From positions 310,001 to 374,000 of the forward strand of contig NZ_JAVQLW010000003.1 in the NCBI RefSeq assembly GCF_031822435.1: DNA of 64,000 nt. The letters run 5' to 3'. The notes below the pieces were generated by a model. That model saw only the letters and a list, made by a program, of their open reading frames with translations. It was not told where the DNA came from and did not search any database. Positions 44,351 to 53,121 of this stretch are shown in pieces. Source of the stretch: Paracoccus sp. MBLB3053 (lineage in GTDB: Bacteria; Pseudomonadota; Alphaproteobacteria; Rhodobacterales; Rhodobacteraceae). The translations under genes and the position numbers were made by a program. Positions within the stretch are counted from its first letter, which is position 1, and every line of letters begins with the position of its first letter.

Positions 44351-45343
44351 ATGCTGAAATCGATTCTTGGCGCTGCCGCCGCGCTGGGTCTTGCCGCTTT
44401 GCCGGCTTTCGCTGAATTCCCCGAAAAGGATATCCAAGGCATCATCCAATGGGGCGCCGGTGGTTCGACCGACACGGTCGCGCGCGCCGTCACGCCTCAT
44501 GCCGAAAAAGTGCTGGGCAAGAAAGTCGTCTTGCAGAACGTGACGGGCGGCGTGGGCGCCATCGGCCTGAACCAGGCCGAGCGGGCCAAGGCCGACGGCT
44601 ACACCCTGCTTTTCGGCGCCGAGAATCCGCTGCTCTACAAGGTCATGCAGCTTGGCCAGAAGGATTATGCGGACTTCGTCCCGGTCAACATCCTGGCACG
44701 CGGGATCCCGATGCTGGTCGCCCGCCCGGATGCACCATTCGACACCTTCCCGGAAATGATCGACTACATCAACGCGAACCCGAAATCGGTCAAGTTCGGT
44801 TCGACCGGACCCGGAGGACTTCCCTCGGTCGTCTCGTCGATGATCCAGTCCAAGACCCCGATCGACGTCACCTTCGTTCCCTATGACGGTGACGGTCCGG
44901 CGCTGACCGCGCTGCAGGGCGGCGCGATCGATGTCATGCCGGCGGTTCTGGGCGCGGCCATTGAATCGATCAAGGGCGGAAAGATGAAGCCGATCGCGAT
45001 CTTCGATACCGAACGCGTAGCCCAGCTGCCCGACGTGCCCAGCGTCACCGAAACCAATGCCGAATTCGCCGACCTGCTGCCTTGGGGCCCGTTCTTCGGC
45101 GTCTTCGTCAAGAAGGGCACGCCCGACGATGTTGTCGCGAAGCTGACCGAAGCCTATGAGACCGGCGCAGCCAATGCAGATTTCACCGCGCTGATGGACG
45201 GCCGCGGCTACAAGATGCTTTCGCTGACCGGTGATGAGGCGCAGAAGTTCCTGGCAGACTGGCAGTCCAAGACCTCTTGGCTGATCTGGGAAAGCGGCAT
45301 CGCCAAGAAATCGCCCGAAGAATTCGGAATTCCGAAGCCCTGA
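44351..45343 (+). CDS. tctC: Tripartite tricarboxylate transporter substrate-binding protein (TctC)
   Basis: A 330-residue periplasmic binding protein of the TctC/Bug family. Signal peptide MLKSILGAAAALGLAALPAFA precedes EFPEKDIQGIIQWGAGGSTDTVARAV, whose AGGSTD loop binds the carboxylate of the ligand. NVTGGVGAIGLNQAERAKADGYTL and VKFGSTGPGGLPSVV are family landmarks. GGGAGG lies before the ATG; a longer reading from 44321 is less likely. Substrates of Bug proteins vary widely (citrate, aromatic acids, terephthalate, amino acids). Confidence 0.92.
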   Translation: MLKSILGAAAALGLAALPAFAEFPEKDIQGIIQWGAGGSTDTVARAVTPHAEKVLGKKVVLQNVTGGVGAIGLNQAERAKADGYTLLFGAENPLLYKVMQLGQKDYADFVPVNILARGIPMLVARPDAPFDTFPEMIDYINANPKSVKFGSTGPGGLPSVVSSMIQSKTPIDVTFVPYDGDGPALTALQGGAIDVMPAVLGAAIESIKGGKMKPIAIFDTERVAQLPDVPSVTETNAEFADLLPWGPFFGVFVKKGTPDDVVAKLTEAYETGAANADFTALMDGRGYKMLSLTGDEAQKFLADWQSKTSWLIWESGIAKKSPEEFGIPKP

Positions 45344-45351
45344 TTTCTTGC

Positions 45352-45384
45352 GGTTGCCCCTGTGGCGGAGCCTTCGGGGCAACC
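45352..45384 (+). other. Intercistronic hairpin after tctC
   Basis: A perfect 9-bp outer stem (GGTTGCCCC and GGGGCAACC) encloses an inner GGCGGAGCC segment and starts 9 nt after the tctC stop. No T-run follows, and tctB begins 58 nt later. It is the same arrangement as after the three ABC binding-protein genes in this window. Confidence 0.6.
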
Positions 45385-45442
45385 TTCATCGCAACGGCAG
45401 GCATTGCCGCCCGCGCCGACCACCATTCAAGGTCACAACGCC

Positions 45443-46000
45443 ATGCAACCTGATCGTCCGATCCCCGACGAAGACGGGATGCTGCCCCTGCATACGCCTG
45501 GCCCTGCCGCACGGCGTCCGGGCGAAACCGTCTTCAATCTGTTCATCTTCGTCGCCAGTCTGGTTCTGCTCTGGTCGGCCTACGGCATTTCGGGCTTCGA
45601 GGCGCTTTCCTCGCCCGGCGCCGTCCCGATGGCGACCACTCTCGTCATGCTGATTTCGGCTGGACGCATCCTTCTCGACACGATGAGAAAACCGACCGAC
45701 AGCGAAGAGACGCTGGCCAGGGATATCCTGCCGCGGCCTGTCATCTTCACGATCGTGATGGTCGTGCTCTATGCCGTTGCTCTGGCCCCGCTCGGTTTTC
45801 TGCCGACTTCGGTGCTCTTCCTGCTGGGCATGATCCGCTATCTCTCACAGCGCGGCTGGGGCTTCTGCCTTGCGGTGTCGATGGGAAGCGTGGCGCTGAT
45901 CTATCTGGTTTTCCGCATGATCTTCAACGTGCTGATGCCGGAAGGGATCGTTCCCGAGGGCGAAATCATCGCCTTCATCTCCTCGCTGTTCGGAGGCTGA
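45443..46000 (+). CDS. tctB: Tripartite tricarboxylate transporter small subunit (TctB)
   Basis: A 185-residue inner-membrane protein with four hydrophobic segments (FNLFIFVASLVLLWSAYGI; MATTLVMLISAGRILL; VIFTIVMVVLYAVALAPLGFLPTSVLFLLGMI; a final segment through VALIYLVFRMIFNVLM). The LGFLPTS motif is typical of TctB. It follows tctC after a hairpin and is one base from tctA. Confidence 0.88.
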   Translation: MQPDRPIPDEDGMLPLHTPGPAARRPGETVFNLFIFVASLVLLWSAYGISGFEALSSPGAVPMATTLVMLISAGRILLDTMRKPTDSEETLARDILPRPVIFTIVMVVLYAVALAPLGFLPTSVLFLLGMIRYLSQRGWGFCLAVSMGSVALIYLVFRMIFNVLMPEGIVPEGEIIAFISSLFGG

Positions 46001-46001
46001 G

Positions 46002-47501
46002 ATGGAAATTCTTCCCAACCTGCTGATGCCGCTTCTGAACCTGAAGCTGCTTGCCCTGGTCGGGCTCGGGACGCTTTCGGGCATCTATGTCGGAGCGATC
46101 CCCGGCCTTTCGGTGACGATGGCCGTCTCGATCCTGATTTCGTTCACGTTTTCCTGGGATGTCTATCCGGCGCTCGCGCTGATGATCGGCATCTTCATGG
46201 GGGGCGTCTATGGCGGATCCCGCACGGCGATCCTGCTGAACATCCCGGGTGCGCCTTCTGCGATTGCGACGGCGATGGATGGCTATCCGCTGGCGCAGCA
46301 AGGCCGCGCCGGCGAGGCGATCGGGGTCGTGACCGTGGTTTCCTTCTTCGGCGGCTTCATCGGCATCCTTGCGCTTGCGCTTTTCGCGCCCTCACTTTCC
46401 GAATTCGCGATCCGCTTCCAGCCGCGTGACTTCATGCTGCTCGCGATCATGGGCATTCTTCTTGTCGGTTCCCTTTCGGGCGAAAGCCTGATCAAGGGCG
46501 TCTTCTCGGGCGCGCTCGGGATCGCGATCGGCGCAGTCGGCATGGACCCGCTGACCGTTGAGGACCGCTTCGTCTTCGGGATCGACCAGTTGCGTGGCGG
46601 CGTGTCCTTCGTCGCCATCATGATCGGCATGTTCGGCGTGGCCGAGGCGCTTGCGCAGCTTCATACAGTGAACACCCCGGCGGTTCGCCAGAAGATCTCG
46701 GGCATTGTCCCGTCCTGGAAAGTGGTTCGCAAGCACATGTTCCTTGGCCTGCAAACCTCCAGCATCGGGACGGTTGTCGGCGCCCTGCCGGGAACCGGAG
46801 GAGATATCGCAGCGCTGATGGCTTATGACCATGCGCGGCGTGTCACCCGCAAGCCGGACGTCCCCTTCGGCAAGGGCGCGATCGAGGGGCTGGTTGCGCC
46901 CGAAACAGCGAACAACGCGGCCGTCGGCGGCGCCTTCATCCCGATGATGACGCTGGGCATTCCGGGCGATGCGGTGACCGCGATCATGATCGGCGCGCTG
47001 TTCATCCACGGGCTGAACCCTGGCCCGATGCTGATGATCGAACAACCGAACATGTTCTGGTTCATCGTCGGATCGCTCGTTCTCGCGAACTGCTTCATGC
47101 TGATCTTTGGCCTGACCGGTATCCGGATCTTCGTCAAGATCGTCGAGCTGCCGCGCACGGTGCTTTTGCCGGTCATCCTGATCCTGTCGATTGTTGGCGC
47201 CTATGCGGTCAACAACAGCCTGACCGATGTCTACTGGATGCTGGGTTTTGGCGTCTTCGGCTATTTCATGAAGCAATACGGCTATCCCCTGGGTCCCGTC
47301 ATCCTTGGCGTCATCCTGAGCAGGCTTTTGGACGACAACTGGCGGAGGGCGATCATTTCCGAACAGGAAAGCCTTGCCGGACTGATGAAGGGCATCGTCA
47401 CGAGCCCGTTGTCGCTGACGCTCTTCGTCGCCGTGCTGCTCATCCTGCTGTCGAACACGCCGCTTTGGGGCATGGTCTTCCGCAAGAAGGCACGGTTGTA
47501 G
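46002..47501 (+). CDS. tctA: Tripartite tricarboxylate transporter large permease (TctA)
   Basis: A 499-residue inner-membrane permease with about twelve spans. Family motifs are GIYVGAIPGLSVTMAVSILISFTF (about residue 28), GGVYGGSRTAILLNIPGAPSAIATAMDGYPLAQQGRAGEAIG (about 67-108), and the second-half repeat LPGTGGDIAALMAYDHAR with EGLVAPETANNAAVGGAFIPMMTLGIPGD. The long conserved loops are where substrate enters. Confidence 0.95.
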   Translation: MEILPNLLMPLLNLKLLALVGLGTLSGIYVGAIPGLSVTMAVSILISFTFSWDVYPALALMIGIFMGGVYGGSRTAILLNIPGAPSAIATAMDGYPLAQQGRAGEAIGVVTVVSFFGGFIGILALALFAPSLSEFAIRFQPRDFMLLAIMGILLVGSLSGESLIKGVFSGALGIAIGAVGMDPLTVEDRFVFGIDQLRGGVSFVAIMIGMFGVAEALAQLHTVNTPAVRQKISGIVPSWKVVRKHMFLGLQTSSIGTVVGALPGTGGDIAALMAYDHARRVTRKPDVPFGKGAIEGLVAPETANNAAVGGAFIPMMTLGIPGDAVTAIMIGALFIHGLNPGPMLMIEQPNMFWFIVGSLVLANCFMLIFGLTGIRIFVKIVELPRTVLLPVILILSIVGAYAVNNSLTDVYWMLGFGVFGYFMKQYGYPLGPVILGVILSRLLDDNWRRAIISEQESLAGLMKGIVTSPLSLTLFVAVLLILLSNTPLWGMVFRKKARL

Positions 47502-47519
47502 CGCGCTCCTCATTACCTT

Positions 47520-47548
47520 GGGCCGGAGCGGATACGTTCCGGCCCTTT
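47520..47548 (+). terminator. Probable terminator after tctA
   Basis: An 11-bp stem with one mismatch (GGGCCGGAGCG and CGTTCCGGCCC, 4-nt loop GATA) lies 18 nt after the tctA stop and is followed by TTT and, after two C residues, an A/T-rich stretch. It likely ends the tctCBA transcript. Confidence 0.65.
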
Positions 47549-47646
47549 CCAATTGTTGATGCACACCTCCGCTTGCCTTGCCCGCTTGCGCAGTGGGGCG
47601 GCTGTCTGCAATGGTCACGCTGCATTCCATGTTGATCGAGGACCAG

Positions 47647-48858
47647 ATGCCCATTGAGCTAAACCACCTTCCCCAAGCCCCGCGCGATCTCGGCTGGTTG
47701 AAGGAACAAGCCCAAGCGCTCTGGGATTTTCACGCGGCCGCGCTGGATGGAAAAGGCGGCTTTACAATGCTCGACATGTCGGGCTCTCCCCTGCCCCACG
47801 AGCCGCGCGGCTCTGGCTCGGAAAGGGCGCTTCACGACGTTTGTCGGATGGTCCACAGCTATGCGCTGGCGACCCGCGTCGACCATCCGCAAGCCTCGGA
47901 AATCGTCGAAAAAGGGATGCGCTGGCTGCTTGACCGCCAGCGGGACACCGTCAATGGCGGCTTTTTCTGGTCGGTCGATGATGCAGGCCCGATCGACAGC
48001 AGGAAGCAGGCCTACGGCCATGCCTTTGTCCTGCTTGCCGCTGCGTCGGCGCATCGGGCAGGCAACGGGGACGCCGAGCAGCTGCGCGATCTCGCTCTCG
48101 ATGCGATCTGGTCGCGATTCTGGGAAGAAGATCACGGAGTGGTCAGCGACACGTTCGAAGTTGACTGGACGGGCGGACTCGACTACCGCGGGCAGAATCC
48201 GAACATGCACCTGACCGAGGCATTCCTGGCCGCGCATGCGGCATGGGGCGACGCGCGCTATCTTGATGCGGCGACCCGTATCACGACGCGCCTGATCGGA
48301 GAGAATGCCCGCGACGCCGGCTGGGTCGTCCCCGAACATTTCGACAGTCAGTGGCAAGTCGATGCGAATTTCGATGGCGATGCGATGTTCCGACCCTCTG
48401 GCACCACGCCCGGCCACGCGCTGGAGTGGAGCAGGCTGGTCGTCGAACTTTGGCTGCGGACCGGAAAATGCCATGCTTGGATGCCCGAGGCTGCGGACGC
48501 CCTCTTCCGCAAGGCGATCGATTTGGGATGGCTGCCCGAGGGCGGCTTTGCCTATACGCTTGGCAATGACGGCAGCGTGTCACGCGACTGGCGACTTTGG
48601 TGGCCGGTGGCAGAGGCCATCGCCGCAGCCTGGACGCTCAATGCGATCAGGCCCGATCCGTTCTATCGCGAATGGTATGAGCGGTGCTGGAGCTTTGCTG
48701 ATCTTTACCTGATTGACCACATGCACGGAGGCTGGTTCCACCAGATCGACGCAGACGGCAAGCCCGAGACAGGCGTCTTCTCGGGCAAGCCCGACATCTA
48801 CCATGCACTTCAGGCGTGCCTGATCCCGGCAGGAATGATGTGGCCGGTCAAGACTTGA
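47647..48858 (+). CDS. AGE-family sugar isomerase/epimerase (mannose-isomerase-like)
   Basis: A 403-residue protein of the N-acylglucosamine 2-epimerase family, a cytoplasmic (alpha/alpha)6 barrel. Candidate catalytic histidines lie in KQAYGHAFVLLAAA (about residue 126), TTPGHALEWSRLV (about 255) and the late KPDIYHALQACLIP (about 385). HMHGGWFHQIDADG near 360 fits the mannose isomerase/YihS/AGE group. ATG at 47647 follows GAGG; earlier in-frame ATGs exist. Interconversion of mannose and fructose, or a related aldose/ketose, is likely. It lies behind a probable tctA terminator, so may be transcribed separately. Confidence 0.85.
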   Translation: MPIELNHLPQAPRDLGWLKEQAQALWDFHAAALDGKGGFTMLDMSGSPLPHEPRGSGSERALHDVCRMVHSYALATRVDHPQASEIVEKGMRWLLDRQRDTVNGGFFWSVDDAGPIDSRKQAYGHAFVLLAAASAHRAGNGDAEQLRDLALDAIWSRFWEEDHGVVSDTFEVDWTGGLDYRGQNPNMHLTEAFLAAHAAWGDARYLDAATRITTRLIGENARDAGWVVPEHFDSQWQVDANFDGDAMFRPSGTTPGHALEWSRLVVELWLRTGKCHAWMPEAADALFRKAIDLGWLPEGGFAYTLGNDGSVSRDWRLWWPVAEAIAAAWTLNAIRPDPFYREWYERCWSFADLYLIDHMHGGWFHQIDADGKPETGVFSGKPDIYHALQACLIPAGMMWPVKT

Positions 48859-48931
48859 GGGTCGGTTGAAAGCGAGGTCGGGGCAGCCGCATCGGCCTTG
48901 CAAGGATATTTCCTGAACGATGGCGCGGCGA

Positions 48932-50521
48932 TCAATGCCCTCCTCCGCCTCCGCCACCCGGTTTTGGCTTTTCAACGAAGATAAGCAGCGTGCCCATGGC
49001 CGCGAAGAACAGCGCCAGCGTCACGAACAGATCCGTCAGCGACAGGATCAGCGCCTGCAAACGGACCATTCCAGTCAGTGTGGACAGGGCGGCGGTCTGC
49101 GCCGCTTCGCCCAGCGACGAATAGGCCTGCGCGAGAGCGGAAAGCGCCTGATCGGCAACGCCCCTGCCGCCATGGACGGCCTCGGCAAGCCGGGCATAAT
49201 GAAAATCCTCGCGGTTCGAAAGCATGGTGTTGATCAGGGCAAGTCCCACCGCACCACCAAGGTTTCGGGTCAGGTTGAATAGACCCGAGGCATTTTTCAC
49301 CTTCTCGGGCGGCAACATTCCAAGCGCTATGTTCGAAACCGGTACCATGCAAAGCATCAGAGACACGCCGCGCATGATCTGCGGAATGAAGATTTCCCAG
49401 TAGTCCCAGTCTTGTGTCAGATGGCTCATCATCCAGCAGCTCAGCGAAAACAGCGCGAAGCCTATCGCCATCATGATCCGCAGATCGACTTTTTGGGACA
49501 GCCGCCCGGCAATTGGGGCTGTCAAAAACATCGACGCCCCCGAGACCATCATCGCTTCACCGATTTGCAGGGAGTTATAGCCGCGCACCCCCGACAGGTA
49601 GACGGGAAAGACATAGATCAACCCGTAAAGGCCGATGCCCAACCCGAAGGAAAACAGCGAGCCCATCGCGAAATTGCGGTCGGCAAAGGCATCCAGCCTG
49701 ACAATCGGCTCGTCCGCAGTGAAGGCCCGCCAGAAGAACAGGACTCCCCCCAGGATCATGACACCCGTCATCAACAAAATGATTTCATCGGCGAACCAGT
49801 CGTCGCCCGCGCCTTCCTCGAGCACGTATTCCATCGCACCGAGAAACAGCGCGAGACCCAGGAAACCCCACCAGTCGAAGCGGTTCAGCAGGCTCAGGTC
49901 GGGCTTGTCGAAATCGATCAGCGAAAAGGCCGCGATGGTCACGACGATGCCGGGCACGACATTGATGAAGAACAGCCAATGCCAGCTCATGAATTCCGTC
50001 AGATATCCGCCGAGCGTTGGCCCGATTGTCGGCGCAAGTGTCGCGACAAGGCCGATCATGGGAGAGACGATATGCATTTTCGAGCGCGGAAAGATCGTAT
50101 AGGCGCAGGCAAAAACGGTGGGGATCATGGCTCCGCCCAGGAAGCCTTGCAGCGTCCGCCAAAGGATCATTTCGCCGATCGTGTTCGAGAATCCGCACAG
50201 CAGGCTCATCAGCGTGAACCCCCCTGCCGAAATCGTGAATACCCAGCGCGTCGAAAGCATTCGCGACAGATAGCCCGAAAGCGGGATCATGATGACCTCG
50301 GCGATCAGGTACGAAGTCTGGATCCACGGGATTTCATCCCCGGATGCCGCAAGCCCGGCCTGGATTTCGGGCAGCGAGGCAGAGACGATCTGGATATCCA
50401 GGATCGCCATGAACATGCCCAGAACCATCAGCAGGAAAGTGATCAGGCGTTTGGGATCAATTCGATCGGGATCGGCCGCCCGGATCGTCCCGGCAGCCTG
50501 CGCAACGGCTTCGGCGGACAT
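48932..50521 (-). CDS. emrB: DHA2-family MFS drug efflux permease (EmrB type)
   Basis: A 529-residue inner-membrane drug:proton antiporter with fourteen hydrophobic spans. RLITFLLMVLGMFMAILDIQIVSASLPEIQAGL starts TM1 with the conserved LDIQIVNVA-like motif; SGYLSRMLSTRWVFTISAGGFTLMSLLCG carries the loop 2-3 motif; WPR-like FINVVPGIVV is also seen. The C-terminus ends in seven glycines and a histidine, an unusual tail. Works with the EmrA-type adaptor encoded 4 nt upstream. Confidence 0.93.
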   Translation of the reverse strand: MSAEAVAQAAGTIRAADPDRIDPKRLITFLLMVLGMFMAILDIQIVSASLPEIQAGLAASGDEIPWIQTSYLIAEVIMIPLSGYLSRMLSTRWVFTISAGGFTLMSLLCGFSNTIGEMILWRTLQGFLGGAMIPTVFACAYTIFPRSKMHIVSPMIGLVATLAPTIGPTLGGYLTEFMSWHWLFFINVVPGIVVTIAAFSLIDFDKPDLSLLNRFDWWGFLGLALFLGAMEYVLEEGAGDDWFADEIILLMTGVMILGGVLFFWRAFTADEPIVRLDAFADRNFAMGSLFSFGLGIGLYGLIYVFPVYLSGVRGYNSLQIGEAMMVSGASMFLTAPIAGRLSQKVDLRIMMAIGFALFSLSCWMMSHLTQDWDYWEIFIPQIMRGVSLMLCMVPVSNIALGMLPPEKVKNASGLFNLTRNLGGAVGLALINTMLSNREDFHYARLAEAVHGGRGVADQALSALAQAYSSLGEAAQTAALSTLTGMVRLQALILSLTDLFVTLALFFAAMGTLLIFVEKPKPGGGGGGGH

Positions 50522-50525
50522 GGCC

Positions 50526-51731
50526 TCAGCCCCCTGTCAGCGCGGCCTGTAGCCCCCCGGTGGGCTTGTCGGTCTCGCGGCTGCTGGTGGCAGGCTCGTG
50601 AACGCCGCCTGCCGGGCGAAGCGGCTCGGCCCCGGAGGGGGGCGCAAGCGGTCCCGCATCACCCGTGCGAGTATCGACATTTACGACAACCGACATTCCG
50701 GGGCGCAGCGGCAGCCGGGCACGATCTTCGGCGGCAATCTCGATGCGCACAGGGACTCGCTGGACGACCTTCGTGAAATTGCCGGTTGCGTTTGAGGCCG
50801 GCAAGAGACTGAATACCTGGCCGGTGCCGGCGGTCAGACTGGCGACCTTGCCCCGCAGTTCCTCGTCGGGCCAGGCATCGACGTGAATGCCAACCTCGGC
50901 TCCGGGATGGATGCCGGCGATCTGGGTTTCCTTGAAGTTCGCCTCGACATAGACGTCGCTGACCGGAACAAGCGTTCCGATCCGGGTTCCTGTCGTCACA
51001 TATGAACCCACTTCGATGGCCCGCGCCGTCAGAATGCCGGAAAACGGCGCCCGGATCTCGGTGAATCCAAGATCGCGCTGCGCCTGCTTGATCGCCGTCC
51101 GGGCGGCCCGGACGTCGAGCGCGGCACTTTCCTCGCGCACATGCAGCACGCCAAGCTCGGCCTTTGCCTGGGCCAGCGCGGCCTCTGCGCTTTTGACCTG
51201 CGCCGCCGCAGATTTGGCAGTCGCCTCGGCTGCATCGACTGCGGCCTGCGTTCCGGCCGACGAGGATTTCAGATCGCGGGCGCGTCGATAGGTCTTCTGT
51301 GCGCCATCATTCGTTGCAAGGGCAGCAGCCAAAGAGGCCTCTGCCTGCTCGATGGTGGCATTCCCGGACTCGATCTGAGCCCCAAGCTGGGTTTGCGCGC
51401 TCTTGGCCGAAGCAAGCGCGTTCTCGGCCGCTTCAAGCGCCAGTTGATAATCTTCGGCATCGATCCGCGCGACCACCTGATCGCGTTCGACCGAAGCATT
51501 CGGCGCGACGAGAATTTCGGACACGTAGCCTGATGCACGGGCCTGAAGCGTGATCAGATCGGCTTCAAGATAGGCGTCGTCGGTTTCCTCATGGAAACGA
51601 CCGTAGCTGAACCAATTCCAGCCCGTATACCCCGCCACGCTCAGGACCAGCAAAAACAGGCCGGTCAGGATACGCTTGGCCTTGCCCTTTGGCGCGGCTT
51701 CCGACGCCAATGCCTGCTCGGTATCTGCCAT
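50526..51731 (-). CDS. emrA: HlyD-family efflux adaptor (EmrA type)
   Basis: A 401-residue adaptor with one N-terminal membrane anchor (RILTGLFLLVLSVAGYTGWNW), lipoyl halves (ASGYVSEILVAPNASVERDQVVARID; IRAPFSGILTARAIEVGSYV) and a long coiled-coil hairpin between them (about residues 95-205, very Ala/Glu/Gln-rich). The C-terminal extension is Pro/Gly-rich. First gene of the emrA-emrB operon and divergent from a TetR gene across a 29-bp palindrome. Confidence 0.92.
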   Translation of the reverse strand: MADTEQALASEAAPKGKAKRILTGLFLLVLSVAGYTGWNWFSYGRFHEETDDAYLEADLITLQARASGYVSEILVAPNASVERDQVVARIDAEDYQLALEAAENALASAKSAQTQLGAQIESGNATIEQAEASLAAALATNDGAQKTYRRARDLKSSSAGTQAAVDAAEATAKSAAAQVKSAEAALAQAKAELGVLHVREESAALDVRAARTAIKQAQRDLGFTEIRAPFSGILTARAIEVGSYVTTGTRIGTLVPVSDVYVEANFKETQIAGIHPGAEVGIHVDAWPDEELRGKVASLTAGTGQVFSLLPASNATGNFTKVVQRVPVRIEIAAEDRARLPLRPGMSVVVNVDTRTGDAGPLAPPSGAEPLRPAGGVHEPATSSRETDKPTGGLQAALTGG

Positions 51732-51819
51732 GATTTGGCCTTTCTACACGGGCCCCGTCCGGGCACGCCCCTATGTTCGGAGAACCCCGCGATTCCGGAC
51801 CGCGAGGCGAGTCCTTAAA

Positions 51820-51848
51820 TATATTGACCGAACCGTTCGGTCAATATA
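51820..51848. promoter_or_regulatory. 29-bp palindromic TetR operator between emrA and tetR
   Basis: Two perfect 14-bp arms, TATATTGACCGAAC and GTTCGGTCAATATA, flank a single C. It lies in the gap between the divergent efflux operon and TetR gene. The TTGACCGAACGGTC-type core is typical of TetR/AcrR operators and probably overlaps both promoters, giving autoregulation and efflux repression. Confidence 0.85.
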
Positions 51849-51887
51849 CTCGATAAAGGCGAAATGCCCCGTCAGGTCGGAAAGAAA

Positions 51888-52526
51888 ATGTCTGGAACTC
51901 CGCCCCTGCCCGAAACCGGCTCCGCCCGAGAGGACAGCCCGAAACGCCAGCAGATCCTTGATGGCGCGCGCCGCATGTTCCTGCAAAAGGGTTTCGAAGG
52001 CGCCTCGATGCAGGATGTCGCGCGAGCGGCAGAGGTGTCGAAGGGAACGCTGTACGTTTATTTCGACAGCAAGGAAGCGATGTTCCAGGCGCTGGTTCTG
52101 GAAGAATGCGATCGGATGCAAGAGGCAATGCGACGCATCGCAACTGGCACAGGCTCGGTCGAACAGGAACTGCACGCGATCGGTCGCCAGATGCTTCTGA
52201 CCCTGCTTCAGCCCGAGGTTCTGGCAGCCATGCGCATGATGATCGGCGCTGCCGAGAAATTCCCCGATCTCGCCAGGCAGATCTACGCTTCAGGTCCGGC
52301 CCGATCAATTCGGACACTTTCGGAATATCTTGAACTCCGCTGCCTGCGGGGTGACCTTCGGATCGACGACTGCCACGCCGCCAGTGCAGAATTCCTCGAT
52401 CTCGTCGTGGCTGGATTGCAGCGTCGCGCCCTGCTGATGATGCCCTTGCTGAGCGACGAAGACATCGAATTGCACGTCGCCTCGCGCGTGTCGCGCTTTC
52501 TGTCAGGCCGACTTCCGACGCCATGA
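51888..52526 (+). CDS. TetR/AcrR-family repressor
   Basis: A 212-residue repressor. The N-terminal helix-turn-helix is KRQQILDGARRMFLQKGFEGASMQDVARAAEVSKGTLYVYFDSKEAMFQALV (about residues 20-72). The C-terminal ligand domain is helical, with REAEK-like AAMRMMIGAAEKFPDLARQIYASGP as in the AefR/TetR_C_7 type. ATG at 51888 follows GGAAAG. Very likely represses itself and emrAB through the 29-bp palindrome. Confidence 0.9.
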   Translation: MSGTPPLPETGSAREDSPKRQQILDGARRMFLQKGFEGASMQDVARAAEVSKGTLYVYFDSKEAMFQALVLEECDRMQEAMRRIATGTGSVEQELHAIGRQMLLTLLQPEVLAAMRMMIGAAEKFPDLARQIYASGPARSIRTLSEYLELRCLRGDLRIDDCHAASAEFLDLVVAGLQRRALLMMPLLSDEDIELHVASRVSRFLSGRLPTP

Positions 52527-52608
52527 GTGAATGAAGGGGCTTGCTTGCCGATCCCATATGGCATGATGATCGCCTGCCCGATCGACACGTTCAGAGCCGG
52601 AGAATGTC

Positions 52609-53121
52609 ATGCGGATTGCCTATGTCAGCCTGTCCGGCCGCGGTGCGAATGATGCATTCCTGACCTCGGTCGCCATGCAACTGGACGCTGAAGGGTTGCG
52701 CCTGGCCGGTACCGTGCAAAGCAATTTCGAGCGCAGCGATCGTGATCATTGCGATATGCACATCCATGTGCTTCCCAAGGGTCCGGTATTCGCCATCAGC
52801 CAAGACAGGGGCGCGCATGCCCAGGGCTGCAGGCTTGACGCGGGCGCGCTTGAGGAAGCGGCAATGGCCGTCTCGGGGACCCTGCATGAGGCGCAATTGC
52901 TTATCGTCAACAAATTCGGCAAGCAGGAGGCCGAAGGTCGCGGCCTGACCCCGGTGATCGCGGAGGCAGCCGAAATGGGACTTGCGATCCTGATCGGCGT
53001 GAACGGAATGAACCTGCCGGCCTTCCGAGCCTTTGCAGGCGCCATGGCGGTCGAACTGCCCCCCGATGCCATGAGCGTCCTGAATTGGTGCAAATCCAAC
53101 GTCGACGAGATCGCGGCCTGA
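52609..53121 (+). CDS. DUF2478 protein
   Basis: A 170-residue protein matching the DUF2478 pattern: a strand-rich start MRIAYVSLSGRGANDAFLTSVAMQL, CDMHIHVLPKGPVFAISQDRGAHAQGCRLD, and LLIVNKFGKQEAEGRGLTPVIAEAAEMGLAILIGVN. The family resembles nucleoside-triphosphatase-like folds (NKFGKQE looks like a nucleotide-binding NK motif), is often found near molybdate or metal genes, and has no settled function. No molybdenum gene is visible here. It follows tetR by 82 nt and may share its transcript. Confidence 0.75.
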   Translation: MRIAYVSLSGRGANDAFLTSVAMQLDAEGLRLAGTVQSNFERSDRDHCDMHIHVLPKGPVFAISQDRGAHAQGCRLDAGALEEAAMAVSGTLHEAQLLIVNKFGKQEAEGRGLTPVIAEAAEMGLAILIGVNGMNLPAFRAFAGAMAVELPPDAMSVLNWCKSNVDEIAA

